NCBI GenBank assembly: GCA_002721465.1 | Contig: PBKO01000003.1 | Span: 14,218 to 55,711, forward strand | Direction of reading: 5' to 3' | Origin: Gammaproteobacteria bacterium | Lineage (GTDB): Bacteria > Pseudomonadota > Gammaproteobacteria > Magnimaribacterales > D2472 | DNA length: 41,494 nucleotides | Part shown: one piece after another, positions 17,821-25,969 of the stretch | How the letters are laid out: the number at the start of each line of letters is the position of its first letter | How positions within the stretch are numbered: position 1 is the stretch's first letter | Notes under the pieces: generated by a model | What the model was told of the DNA's origin: nothing | Seen by the model: the letters and a program-made list of their open reading frames with translations, nothing else | The model's database searches: none | Program-made: the position numbers and the translations under genes

Positions 17821-17841
17821 AAATAACCAAAATTTTATTTC

Positions 17842-17870
17842 TTGAAAGCTTTTCTTTTAAAGAGTATATT
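17842..17870 (+). promoter_or_regulatory. promoter of tRNA-Gly(GCC)
   Basis: TTGAAA (17842-17847), a 17-base spacer and TATATT (17865-17870) lie 12 bases before the tRNA. This is a near-consensus sigma70 arrangement. Confidence 0.65.
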
Positions 17871-17882
17871 AACTCACCAAAT

Positions 17883-17958
17883 GCGGTACTAGCTCAGTTG
17901 GTAGAGCGTCTGCTTGCCAAGCAGAAGGCCGCCGGTTCGAGACCGGCGTACCGCACCA
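17883..17958 (+). tRNA. tRNA-Gly(GCC)
   Basis: The 76-base gene folds as a full cloverleaf. The acceptor arms GCGGTAC and GTACCGC pair, the anticodon stem CTGCTT/AAGCAG encloses GCC, the T loop is GGTTCGAGACC, and CCA is encoded at 17956-17958. It reads the GGC/GGT glycine codons. Confidence 0.97.
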
Positions 17959-18061
17959 ATATTTGTATTAAAAATATTTGTATCAAATTTTTTTACATTA
18001 ATATTTTTTTAACTTCCCCATTAATAAGATATGATTAATTTTTATTTAATAGGAGTTAATT

Positions 18062-18814
18062 ATGAGAATATTATTAAGCGTATTTTTACTTTCAAGTTTT
18101 CTTGTTTTTGCTGATGATCATGAAGAAGATAAGCCAATGTATGAAGCTAATGTTGCGGAGTACTATTTTTCTTCCTTCAAAGAAGGCAAAGATATGGATG
18201 ACATGATGAAGTGGGCAGAAAAATGGGAAAAATGGGTGACGACTGGCGATGCTGCTGTAGCTAATGCAGATTATAGTGCATCAATCTTAATACCATATTA
18301 TGGTGTTAACTTAGATCAGGTAGATTTTGTATGGCTAGGAATTAATTCAAATCCTGAAATGCAAGCTGTTGGAAATGACTACTGGGTTCAAAATGGTGAA
18401 AAGCTTTTAGCTGAACTGCCAGTTACAAATTCACAAGTTGCAAATACTTGGCAAAGGACTGTTTCTGAGACACCAGATGGCTCTGCAGGATATGTTGTTT
18501 ATTCAGATTGCAGATATGGCGAGGGTGTTAATGCTCAACAGGAATACGATGCATGGTTTGCTTTTGCTCAAGCTGCAAAAAAATTAGGAGATGTCGCTGG
18601 CAGAAAAATGATTTGGCCTACTATGGGGATAACACCTGGATGGGATTATGATTATGTGCAAGCTGTATACACATCTTCAATAACTGATTATGGTAAAAAC
18701 TGGACTAACTTTTGGGGTGCAGATAATGAGATGCCTGAATATGAAGCAATGGTTGCAATGGGTGGTGAGTGTGAAAATGAAAGATCATTTACTATAGTTC
18801 CAATCAAAAACTAA
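18062..18814 (+). CDS. secreted duplicated-domain protein, family A
   Basis: The 250-residue product has a type I signal peptide ending VFA (residue 17). Two copies of one unit follow. Copy 1 begins AEYYFSSFKEGKDMDDM and carries VDFVWLGINSN; copy 2 begins VVYSDCRYGEGVNAQQ and ends GGECENERS. Copy 2 is strikingly similar to that of the protein at 2803-3540, including GRKMIWP against GRKMIFP and WDYDYV against GDYDYV. The two are paralogues lying 15 kb apart. A Shine-Dalgarno TAGGAG precedes the ATG, and a terminator follows the stop. It sits just after tRNA-Gly(GCC). No function is recognised. Confidence 0.78.
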   Translation: MRILLSVFLLSSFLVFADDHEEDKPMYEANVAEYYFSSFKEGKDMDDMMKWAEKWEKWVTTGDAAVANADYSASILIPYYGVNLDQVDFVWLGINSNPEMQAVGNDYWVQNGEKLLAELPVTNSQVANTWQRTVSETPDGSAGYVVYSDCRYGEGVNAQQEYDAWFAFAQAAKKLGDVAGRKMIWPTMGITPGWDYDYVQAVYTSSITDYGKNWTNFWGADNEMPEYEAMVAMGGECENERSFTIVPIKN

Positions 18815-18831
18815 TTTTGAGTTTTAGTATC

Positions 18832-18858
18832 AAGGAGGCTTTATGCCTCCTTTTTATT
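18832..18858 (+). terminator. rho-independent terminator
   Basis: The perfect stem AAGGAGGC / GCCTCCTT has a TTTAT loop and a T-rich tail. The GGC-TTTAT-GCC core is the same as in the terminator at 15241-15271. Confidence 0.9.
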
Positions 18859-18866
18859 TTATAAGG

Positions 18867-18878
18867 CATAATTAATAT
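18867..18878 (+). promoter_or_regulatory. leaderless-type -10 element for the FAD monooxygenase gene
   Basis: CATAAT (18867-18872) ends six bases before the ATG at 18879, with no Shine-Dalgarno between the upstream terminator and the start codon. The whole intergenic promoter space is about 20 bases after the terminator. Confidence 0.45.
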
Positions 18879-19997
18879 ATGAATGACTATAAAAAACATA
18901 TTGCAATTATTGGAGCAGGGATTGGTGGTCTTGCTCTAGGATGTTTTTTAAAAAAACATAAAATAGACTGTGTTATTTTTGAAAGATCATCTTCAATTAA
19001 TCACCTTGGTGCGGGCATTTCTATTTCTCCAAATGGATCAAATATATTAAAAAAATTAGATTTGATTGATCAAATTAAAAAGATATCAGGTAACCCTAAA
19101 AGAGCATACTTTTATAATGAGCTAGAAGAAATAACATCACTTCCTGTTGATATTGTCACAACATCTCGAGAATCACTTTACAAAGTATTATTAAATAGTT
19201 ATTTATCTAAACAAGGTGAAATTTTATTTAACTATGAATTAAATGATATTGATTTGCATAATAAGAAAATTAACTTTACTAATGGATTTTCAATTAATGT
19301 TAATCATATTGTTGCTAGTGATGGAATAAATTCTAAATGCAGAAAAATAGCTTTTAAAGATGATGACAAGCCATTTTACAGTGGATATTCAGTATGGAGA
19401 TCAATAATATCTCTGGATCAGAAAAATATTGAATTTTATCTTGGTAAAAATTTTCATTCAGTTGTATATCCTATCAATTCTAAACAAGTTAGCTTTATAG
19501 CAGCCGTAAAAACAGATACTAAAACTAATGAATCATGGAGACAAGAGGGCTATTTTAATGAGTTAGCAAATGACATTCCAGCTAATATTCTTGAAAGATT
19601 TCCGGCACTGAAAAATAGTAACTTATTTAAATGGGGTGTTTATATTAGAAAAGATATAACAAAACTTTTTAAAGAAAACATTACTTTCATAGGCGATGCT
19701 GCACATCCAATTGTTCCATTTATGGGACAAGGCGGTTGTTTAGCACTTGAAGATGCATATGTTTTAGGAGAGTTGTTTGTCAAAAATAATAAGAACTATG
19801 GTTTGGCTCAAAAAATTTATAAAAAAAATAGATCAAAAAGAATTAAATATATTCAAAGAAGATCACTCAACCAAGCAAAACTAAATCATATAGAAAATCC
19901 ACTTATATCATCCATTAGAAATATAATTATGAGACACACACCAATTATGTCTTTAATGACCAAAAAGATTTGGGAATACAAACCTATTATTGATTAG
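18879..19997 (+). CDS. FAD-dependent monooxygenase (UbiH/salicylate hydroxylase type)
   Basis: The 372-residue flavoprotein carries the dinucleotide-binding motif IAIIGAGIGGLALGCFLKK (8-26), an LGAGISISPNGS segment, and the second FAD motif GDAAHPIVPFMGQGGCLALEDA near residues 273-294. This is the group A aromatic hydroxylase pattern, also seen in zeaxanthin epoxidase relatives. It should use NAD(P)H and O2 to hydroxylate an aromatic or isoprenoid substrate. No ring-cleavage or ubiquinone genes are adjacent, so the substrate is open. It stands as a single gene followed by glcB with its own promoter. Confidence 0.88.
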   Translation: MNDYKKHIAIIGAGIGGLALGCFLKKHKIDCVIFERSSSINHLGAGISISPNGSNILKKLDLIDQIKKISGNPKRAYFYNELEEITSLPVDIVTTSRESLYKVLLNSYLSKQGEILFNYELNDIDLHNKKINFTNGFSINVNHIVASDGINSKCRKIAFKDDDKPFYSGYSVWRSIISLDQKNIEFYLGKNFHSVVYPINSKQVSFIAAVKTDTKTNESWRQEGYFNELANDIPANILERFPALKNSNLFKWGVYIRKDITKLFKENITFIGDAAHPIVPFMGQGGCLALEDAYVLGELFVKNNKNYGLAQKIYKKNRSKRIKYIQRRSLNQAKLNHIENPLISSIRNIIMRHTPIMSLMTKKIWEYKPIID

Positions 19998-20036
19998 AGC
20001 ATATAGATTACATATTAATTTGTTATCAGTTTGAAA

Positions 20037-20051
20037 TGTTATAATTGACAT
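20037..20051 (+). promoter_or_regulatory. extended -10, leaderless-type promoter of malate synthase
   Basis: TG-T-TATAAT (20037-20045) is a perfect extended -10. The ATG at 20052 follows the hexamer after exactly six bases, and no Shine-Dalgarno is present. Confidence 0.6.
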
Positions 20052-22256
20052 ATGAATTTTCTCAATAAATTAATTAATAATTTTTTAAATAATAAAGAAT
20101 CAAAATCTTTTCAAAACACACTTGAAATTCCTGCAATTCTAAAAGATTTTGTTGCTGATGAGGTTTTGCCTGGACTTAATATTACTCCTGAGTATTTTTG
20201 GTATAAATTTGAAGGTCTTCTTGATAATTTTTCTTCAAGAAATAAAGATTTACTCAAAGTAAGATCTGATCTTCAGCAAAAAATTAATGAGTGGCATATA
20301 AAAAATAAAGGCGAAAATTTTAATTTCAAAGAATATAAAAAGTTTCTTCAACAAATTGGATATTTGGCTCCTAGGAGTCAAAAGTTTTCTATCCAAACAA
20401 AAAATGTTGATCCAGAGATAAGAAAAATAGCAGGACCGCAATTAGTCGTTCCTGTAATGAATGCAAGATTTGCTTTAAATGCTGCAAATGCCAGATGGGG
20501 AAGTTTATATGATGCTTTATATGGAACCAACATCATAAGTGAAGATGATGATGCAAAGAGATCAGGAGGATACAATCCGATTAGAGGTGATAAGGTTATT
20601 TCTTTTGCTAAAGAATTTCTTGATAAAACTATTCCTCTAAATGAAGGTTCATTTGACCAAGTAACAAATTTTAGTTTCGTCAATCATGAATTATCTATAA
20701 CTTTAGAAAACAATAAAAATACATCCTTAAAGCAGAATGATAAATATATTGGCTACATGGATAAAGGAAATGGGGCATTTGGTTTATTGTTTAAAAATAA
20801 TAATTTACATTTTGAAATTCAAATTGATAGATCACATCCAATTGGTCAGGAAGATAAAGCAGGTATAAAAGACATTCTAATGGAGTCTGCAGTAACAACT
20901 ATTCAAGATTGTGAAGACTCTGTTGCTGCAGTTGATGCAGAAGATAAAATTATCGTTTATAGGAATTGGCTTGGACTAATGAAAGGAAATTTAAAAAGAT
21001 CTTTTGATAAGAACGGGAAGTATATAACTAGAGAACTCAATAATGATAGAAAATACTTATTAACAAATGGAAAAATGATTTTGCTGCCTGGAAGAAGCCT
21101 TCTTTTGGTAAGAAATGTTGGTCACTTAATGAAAAATCCAGCAATTAAAGATAGGGATGGAAATGAAGTATTTGAAGGAATTATGGATGCTTTTTTTACT
21201 GTTTGTATTGCAATTCATGATCTTATTGGAAATGGAAAATATAAAAATTCTAAGACAAAAAGTATTTATATAGTAAAACCAAAAATGCATGGTCCTGATG
21301 AAGTGCAATTTACATGTGATTTGTTTAAGGCGATTGAGGATATTTTTGAGCTTTCAGCAAATACAATTAAACTCGGTATAATGGATGAAGAAAGAAGAAC
21401 AACTGTAAATCTCAAAGAATGTATAGAAGTTGCTAAAGATAGAGTTATTTTTATTAATACTGGTTTCTTAGACAGAACTGGTGATGAAATTCATACTAGC
21501 ATGGAAGCAGGTCCAATGGTAACTAAATCAGATATGAAGTCTGAATCATGGATTAATGCTTATGAAAATTGGAATGTTGATATTGGTCTTGAAGTAGGCT
21601 TTGCTGGAAAAGCTCAAATTGGTAAAGGAATGTGGCCAATGCCAGATGAAATGCTAGAAATGTATGAAACTAAAACAATGCATCCTAAAGCTGGAGCAAA
21701 CTGTGCATGGGTTCCGTCACCAACAGCAGCCACCTTGCACGCATTGCATTATCATGAAATTTTTGTTCAATCTGAACAAGAAAAAATTTCAAAAAGAGAA
21801 AAAGCTTCATTAGATGATATTCTGCAAATACCCTTGATACATAAAAATAATTTACCTAGCAAGGATGAAATTCAAGATGAACTCGAAAATAATGTGCAAG
21901 GTATCTTAGGATATGTTGTTCGATGGGTTGATCAAGGGGTTGGATGCTCAAAGGTACCAGACATTAATAACAAAGGCTTAATGGAAGATAGGGCAACATG
22001 CAGAATATCAAGCCAACATATATCAAATTGGCTATATCACAAACTATGTGATCATAATCAAGTTATGGAAGCACTTAAAAAAATGGCAAAAGTTGTAGAT
22101 GAACAAAATAAAGATGATGTAAATTATAAGAAAATGGCACCTTCATATGATGGAATTGCATTTAAGGCTGCTTGCGAATTAGCTATCAGAGGGAAAGAAC
22201 AACCCAGTGGATACACAGAGCCAATTCTTCATGAAATGAGAATCAAAAGAAAATAA
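20052..22256 (+). CDS. glcB: malate synthase G
   Basis: This enzyme condenses glyoxylate with acetyl-CoA to give malate. The 734-residue length matches the G isoform (about 720), not isoform A. Recognisable blocks include LVVPVMNARFALNAANARWG (132-151), MESAVTTIQDCEDSVAAVDAEDK around 277-299, VKPKMHGPDEVQF near 410, IMDEERRTTVNL, NTGFLDRTGDEIHTSMEAGP and NCAWVPSPTAATLHALHYHE. No isocitrate lyase is in the window, so the glyoxylate source may be glycolate or an aceA elsewhere. A DUF1330 gene follows after one base. Confidence 0.97.
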   Translation: MNFLNKLINNFLNNKESKSFQNTLEIPAILKDFVADEVLPGLNITPEYFWYKFEGLLDNFSSRNKDLLKVRSDLQQKINEWHIKNKGENFNFKEYKKFLQQIGYLAPRSQKFSIQTKNVDPEIRKIAGPQLVVPVMNARFALNAANARWGSLYDALYGTNIISEDDDAKRSGGYNPIRGDKVISFAKEFLDKTIPLNEGSFDQVTNFSFVNHELSITLENNKNTSLKQNDKYIGYMDKGNGAFGLLFKNNNLHFEIQIDRSHPIGQEDKAGIKDILMESAVTTIQDCEDSVAAVDAEDKIIVYRNWLGLMKGNLKRSFDKNGKYITRELNNDRKYLLTNGKMILLPGRSLLLVRNVGHLMKNPAIKDRDGNEVFEGIMDAFFTVCIAIHDLIGNGKYKNSKTKSIYIVKPKMHGPDEVQFTCDLFKAIEDIFELSANTIKLGIMDEERRTTVNLKECIEVAKDRVIFINTGFLDRTGDEIHTSMEAGPMVTKSDMKSESWINAYENWNVDIGLEVGFAGKAQIGKGMWPMPDEMLEMYETKTMHPKAGANCAWVPSPTAATLHALHYHEIFVQSEQEKISKREKASLDDILQIPLIHKNNLPSKDEIQDELENNVQGILGYVVRWVDQGVGCSKVPDINNKGLMEDRATCRISSQHISNWLYHKLCDHNQVMEALKKMAKVVDEQNKDDVNYKKMAPSYDGIAFKAACELAIRGKEQPSGYTEPILHEMRIKRK

Positions 22257-22257
22257 A

Positions 22258-22563
22258 ATGCCAAAAGGATTTTGGATCGTTAGAGGCGAAGTTTTTAATC
22301 CCGAAGATTATTCACAATATATAAAACAAGCAAGTAAAATTATTAACAAATTTAATGGGAAATTTCTTGTAAGGGGTGGGACACAAACAGAATTTGAACA
22401 GCAAGGTTTTAGCCGAACAGTCGTCATAGAATTTAATAATTATCAAGAAGCCCTAGATTGTTATCAGTCTGATGAGTATCAAAAAGCACTAGATATTGTA
22501 AAAATTTCTGCCAATAGGCTAGTTGTAATAGCAGAGGGACTTAGCACAAAAGACTCGCCATAA
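22258..22563 (+). CDS. DUF1330 family protein
   Basis: The protein has 101 residues and the classic DUF1330 pattern: FWIVRGEVFNPEDYSQYIKQA, then GGKFLVRGG-like NGKFLVRGGTQTEFEQ, TVVIEFNNYQEALDCYQSDEYQKAL and a C-terminal strand RLVVIAEGL. DUF1330 adopts a dimeric alpha/beta-barrel fold related to the ABM superfamily, and its function is unassigned. The ATG lies one base after the malate synthase stop, so it is expressed from the same transcript. Confidence 0.9.
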   Translation: MPKGFWIVRGEVFNPEDYSQYIKQASKIINKFNGKFLVRGGTQTEFEQQGFSRTVVIEFNNYQEALDCYQSDEYQKALDIVKISANRLVVIAEGLSTKDSP

Positions 22564-22624
22564 AAATAAAATAAATGCTTTATTTTGTATATTTAAAAAA
22601 TATTAATTTTTTTTAATAAAAGTG

Positions 22625-22655
22625 TTGACATCAGAACTAATAGTAGTAATATTAC
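22625..22655 (+). promoter_or_regulatory. consensus promoter of the candidate non-coding RNA
   Basis: A perfect TTGACA (22625-22630) is followed by 16 bases and TAATAT (22647-22652). An overlapping TATTAC begins at 22650. It is among the strongest -35/-10 pairs in the window, and no recognisable protein gene follows it. Confidence 0.7.
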
Positions 22656-22658
22656 TAA

Positions 22659-22885
22659 TACCAACAGCGTCCGACCAATGACCAACTGCAGACGGGATAC
22701 TTGGAGAGATGTTGAGGGAAGAGACCGAAGGGTGAAAGCACTTGCAAGAGTCGGCGATAAAAAAGAGCTTGCGAAGTCCACCAAGAATTCAAGAGAAAGA
22801 ATTCGAGGAGCTGAAGAAAATCTCACTTTAGACCCCTGAGGAACTCGAACTTAAGAAAACAGAGCTAGACTCTGTTTTTTTTTTG
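22659..22885 (+). ncRNA. candidate structured small RNA of about 220 nt
   Basis: This occupies most of the 364-base gap between the DUF1330 gene and pyruvate kinase; the remainder is a plain AT-rich stretch (22564-22620) and the short pyk leader. The segment has its own consensus promoter and ends in a strong terminator. Its base composition is clearly richer in G and C than its surroundings. Local pairing is visible: ACTTGCAAG (22739-22747) pairs with CTTGCGAAGT (22768-22777) with one bulged base, and TTCGAG pairs with CTCGAA near the 3' end. It matches no motif I know for tmRNA, RNase P, 6S or SRP RNA. A 53-codon ORF (22678-22839) lies inside but has no Shine-Dalgarno and atypical codons. 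Confidence 0.6.
22855..22885 (+). terminator. rho-independent terminator of the candidate RNA
   Basis: The stem AAAACAGAG / CTCTGTTTT has a five-base loop CTAGA and runs directly into a long T-tract. It ends 43 bases before the pyruvate kinase ATG. Confidence 0.9.
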
Positions 22886-22927
22886 TCTTGCATATAGGCA
22901 AGTAATCATTAACATGCATCTATTATT

Positions 22928-24340
22928 ATGAACTTCACTAGATCAAAAATAATTTGCACTGTTGGACCTGCTACGGATAGCATACGTAGTTTAAGACAAC
23001 TACAAAAATCTGGTATGAATGTTGTAAGAATTAATATGTCGCATGCAACACATACCTCAGCCCTAAAGGTTATTACAAAGATTAATAAATTAAACGAATC
23101 GTCAGATTCTATGCTACCCAAAATTGGTATTCTGCTTGACACTCAGGGGCCTGAGATTAGGACGGGAGATACATCTATACCAATTGAACTTAAAGTTGGT
23201 GACGAAATTAAGCTAACAATTAGAGATGAAATTGATGTTGAAACCTCTTCTATCAAAGTTAATTATAAAGACTTAGTACATAGTGTTGATGTAGGTTCTA
23301 GAATATCTGTTGATAATGGCCTTATAAATTTTAAAGTTCTTTCAAAAGATTCTGAAACGTTGTTCTGTAAAGTATTACATGGAGGAAAATTAGGATCTAA
23401 ACGACATGTAAATTTGCCAGGAGTAAGAGTAAATTTACCATCTATCACTGCTAAGGATATACAAGATATAAATTTTGGTATTAAGCATAAAGTTGATTTT
23501 ATAGCAGCATCGTTTGTAAGAAATAAAGAAGACTTAAAAATACTTGATGAAATTCTAAAAGATAAAAAATCATCAGCAAAAATTATTGCAAAGATTGAGA
23601 ACCAAGAAGGATTAGACAATATTGATGAAATTTGTCAATCCGCATGGGGTGTCATGGTTGCTCGCGGCGATTTAGGAATTGAAACTAGCCTTACAGACTT
23701 ACCAAATATTCAAAGAGATATTATGTATGCTTGTGCTAAATGGGGTAAAAGGTCGATTGTTGCTACTCATCTTCTCGAATCTATGATTAATAATCCAACT
23801 CCTACAAGAGCAGAGGTGACTGATATTGCTAATGCCATCTATGAAGGCGCTGATGCTATTATGCTTTCCGGTGAAACAAGTATTGGTAAGTATCCCCAAG
23901 AATGTGTTGAATTTCTTAAATCAATTTCTTTCAAAACTGAAAAATTCAAAACTTTGGGCTATGAAAAAAATCTTAATAAAAACTCAGACTGGGAGTACAT
24001 TGGAGTTGCTGCAAAAGATTTAGCAGAATCAATCGATGCAGATGGAATTATTGCTGTCACTAGAACTGGTAAAACAGCAAACTATATTTCAAATGCAAAA
24101 CCAAATGGGATACCAATTTTTACATTTACAAACAATAAAAGCACCTTGAAACAACTATCTCTTGTTGGATCAACGATTCCATTTTATGTTTCAAGACTTA
24201 ATAACCATGACAAAACAATGAAAAATGTTGAAAAAGTAATTCAAAAATATTACGGTCATAAACATAATATGAAATTCATTATGGTCTCAGGGATTTTTTC
24301 TGAGGAACATTCTGAAGCAATACAGATTATAAATTTCTAA
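22928..24340 (+). CDS. pyk: pyruvate kinase
   Basis: The enzyme transfers phosphate from PEP to ADP, giving pyruvate and ATP. The 470-residue protein has the N-terminal block KIICTVGPATDS (7-18), NMSHATH, DTQGPEIRTG, the metal/PEP motif IAKIENQEGLDNIDEI near 216-231, MVARGDLGIE, and the signature TPTRAEVTDIANAIYEGADAIMLSGETSIGKYP. The C-terminal domain is complete. It follows the candidate RNA gene and its terminator, so it needs its own promoter; TAACAT (22910-22915) is a weak candidate. A CTTGC/GCAAG inverted repeat lies in its short leader. The sugar symporter comes next. Confidence 0.97.
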   Translation: MNFTRSKIICTVGPATDSIRSLRQLQKSGMNVVRINMSHATHTSALKVITKINKLNESSDSMLPKIGILLDTQGPEIRTGDTSIPIELKVGDEIKLTIRDEIDVETSSIKVNYKDLVHSVDVGSRISVDNGLINFKVLSKDSETLFCKVLHGGKLGSKRHVNLPGVRVNLPSITAKDIQDINFGIKHKVDFIAASFVRNKEDLKILDEILKDKKSSAKIIAKIENQEGLDNIDEICQSAWGVMVARGDLGIETSLTDLPNIQRDIMYACAKWGKRSIVATHLLESMINNPTPTRAEVTDIANAIYEGADAIMLSGETSIGKYPQECVEFLKSISFKTEKFKTLGYEKNLNKNSDWEYIGVAAKDLAESIDADGIIAVTRTGKTANYISNAKPNGIPIFTFTNNKSTLKQLSLVGSTIPFYVSRLNNHDKTMKNVEKVIQKYYGHKHNMKFIMVSGIFSEEHSEAIQIINF

Positions 24341-24360
24341 TAATTATCAATCCTTATTTT

Positions 24361-24397
24361 GTTACAATAGATTTTTAACTATCATTACGGGGAAAGA
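24361..24397 (+). promoter_or_regulatory. extended -10 promoter and Shine-Dalgarno of the symporter gene
   Basis: TG-T-TACAAT ends at 24368 and forms an extended -10, with the T and G being 24360-24361. GGGGAAAG just before the ATG at 24398 is a usable Shine-Dalgarno. No good -35 was found. Confidence 0.4.
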
Positions 24398-25963
24398 ATG
24401 TTTATTACATTAGACTGGCTTATTGTTGGAGCTTATTGCATTGGCATAATTTCTCTAGCAACCTATGTATCAAGAAATCAATCTGGTTCTGAAAGAAGTG
24501 CCGAAGATTATTTTTTGGCTGGTAGATCTCTACCATGGTGGGCTATAGGAGCCTCATTAATAGCTGCAAATATTTCTGCAGAACAAATAATTGGAATGTC
24601 GGGCCAAGGTTTTGTAGTTGGTATGGCAATAGCTGTTTGGGAACTGACTGCAGCAGTAGCACTAATAGTAATGGCAAAGTATTTTTTACCATTATTTTTA
24701 GAAAAGAAAATATATACAATGCCTCAGTTTCTTGAACAAAGATTTGATAAAAGAGTAAGCTTAGTTTTGTCTTTTTTTTGGTTAATTGTGTATATATTTA
24801 TTAATCTTACCTCTGTTCTATGGTTGGGCTCTCTGGCGATAAATGCGTTGACCGGATTAGGTTTGTTTTACGGTTTAGTTTTATTGGCATTGTTCTCCCT
24901 TGCTTACTCCTTATCAGGAGGATTAAAAGCTGTTGCTATGACCGATGTAGTTCAGGTTGTTTTATTGATTTTTGGAGGTTTGGCAGTTTCATATATAGCT
25001 CTTGATAAAATTTCAGAATCAGCAGGTATTTTCGAAGGAATACGGATTGTTGCATCAGAGATGCCTGAAAAATTTGACATGATTCTTTCAAAAGATAATC
25101 CCTCATATCAAAATTTGCCTGGGATATGGATATTATTAGGTTTGGGAGTTTGGATAGGACATTTCTTTTACTGGGGTTTTAATCAATATATCACTCAACG
25201 TGCACTTGGAGCAAAGTCTATTAAAGAGGCGCAAAAAGGCGTCATGTTTGCTGCATACTTAAAATTATTAATGCCAATTGTGATTGTTCTCCCTGGAATA
25301 TGTGCAGCTATATTGTTTCCTGTCTTAGAAAAATCAGATCAAGCCTATCCAACTATGATGTCTTTGTTACCAAATGGTCTTCTGGGTTTAACTTTTGCAG
25401 CTCTTATTGCAGCGATTGTGTCTTCATTGGCTTCAATGAGCAATAGCATAAGCACTATTTTCACAATGGATATTTACAGATATTTTAAAAGTGGTGAGAT
25501 CTCACAATCAAACTTAATTAAAGTAGGAAGATACACAGTGGTTATATCACTTCTGATCGCCTCTTTGGTTGCTCAACCTTTATTAGGAAGTTTCGAATCA
25601 ATTTTCCAATATATTCAAAACTTTACTGGTTATTTTTCACCAGGAATAGTTGTAATTTTCCTAGTTGCACTATTTTGGAAAAAAGCAACTTCTCTATCAG
25701 TGCTTATTGCTGCGCTGATATCATTATTTGGATCGATCTTCATAAGCTTACAATTTCCAGATTTACCATTCATCCATAGAATGACTGTAGTATTTTTGCT
25801 ATCTGCTATTGGTTGTTGGCTAACAACTTTTTTACAAGGATATAAAGATCAAGAAAAAGCAATTAATTTAAATAATATGGATTTTTCAACTTCTAGAGCA
25901 TTTAATATTAATACTTTCATTATAGTTGCAGCTCTAGGCATAATTTATATAACTCTTGGATAA
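24398..25963 (+). CDS. sodium/solute symporter (SSS family, SGLT-like)
   Basis: The 521-residue protein has about 14 membrane helices. It begins with TLDWLIVGAYCIGIISLATYV and has the SSS hallmarks SAEDYFLAGRSLPWWAIGASLIAANISAEQ at 31-60 and ALAYSLSGGLKAVAMTDVVQ-like sequence near 170-190. GxxxS-rich helices and the motif QYITQRALGAKSIKEAQKG are typical of vSGLT-type sugar transporters. It should couple Na+ entry to uptake of a monosaccharide. Its position directly before a secreted beta-glucosidase and a glucokinase points to glucose. The next gene starts six bases after its stop. Confidence 0.93.
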   Translation: MFITLDWLIVGAYCIGIISLATYVSRNQSGSERSAEDYFLAGRSLPWWAIGASLIAANISAEQIIGMSGQGFVVGMAIAVWELTAAVALIVMAKYFLPLFLEKKIYTMPQFLEQRFDKRVSLVLSFFWLIVYIFINLTSVLWLGSLAINALTGLGLFYGLVLLALFSLAYSLSGGLKAVAMTDVVQVVLLIFGGLAVSYIALDKISESAGIFEGIRIVASEMPEKFDMILSKDNPSYQNLPGIWILLGLGVWIGHFFYWGFNQYITQRALGAKSIKEAQKGVMFAAYLKLLMPIVIVLPGICAAILFPVLEKSDQAYPTMMSLLPNGLLGLTFAALIAAIVSSLASMSNSISTIFTMDIYRYFKSGEISQSNLIKVGRYTVVISLLIASLVAQPLLGSFESIFQYIQNFTGYFSPGIVVIFLVALFWKKATSLSVLIAALISLFGSIFISLQFPDLPFIHRMTVVFLLSAIGCWLTTFLQGYKDQEKAINLNNMDFSTSRAFNINTFIIVAALGIIYITLG

Positions 25964-25969
25964 AACTTT

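Noticed and set aside
22593-22826. Minus-strand ORF of 77 codons across the candidate RNA.
   Set aside because: It runs through the RNA's promoter region, begins without a ribosome site and encodes a low-complexity Ser/Leu-rich peptide.
22678-22839. 53-codon plus-strand ORF inside the candidate RNA, encoding a basic peptide.
   Set aside because: There is no Shine-Dalgarno, codons such as CGG, GGG and TCC are unlike neighbouring genes, and promoter, terminator and stems explain the region better as an RNA. Kept only as an alternative.
22659-22885. CsrB/RsmZ-type regulatory RNA assignment for the candidate RNA.
   Set aside because: Several GGA motifs exist, but none is a full ANGGA in an evident hairpin loop, so a named family is not justified.
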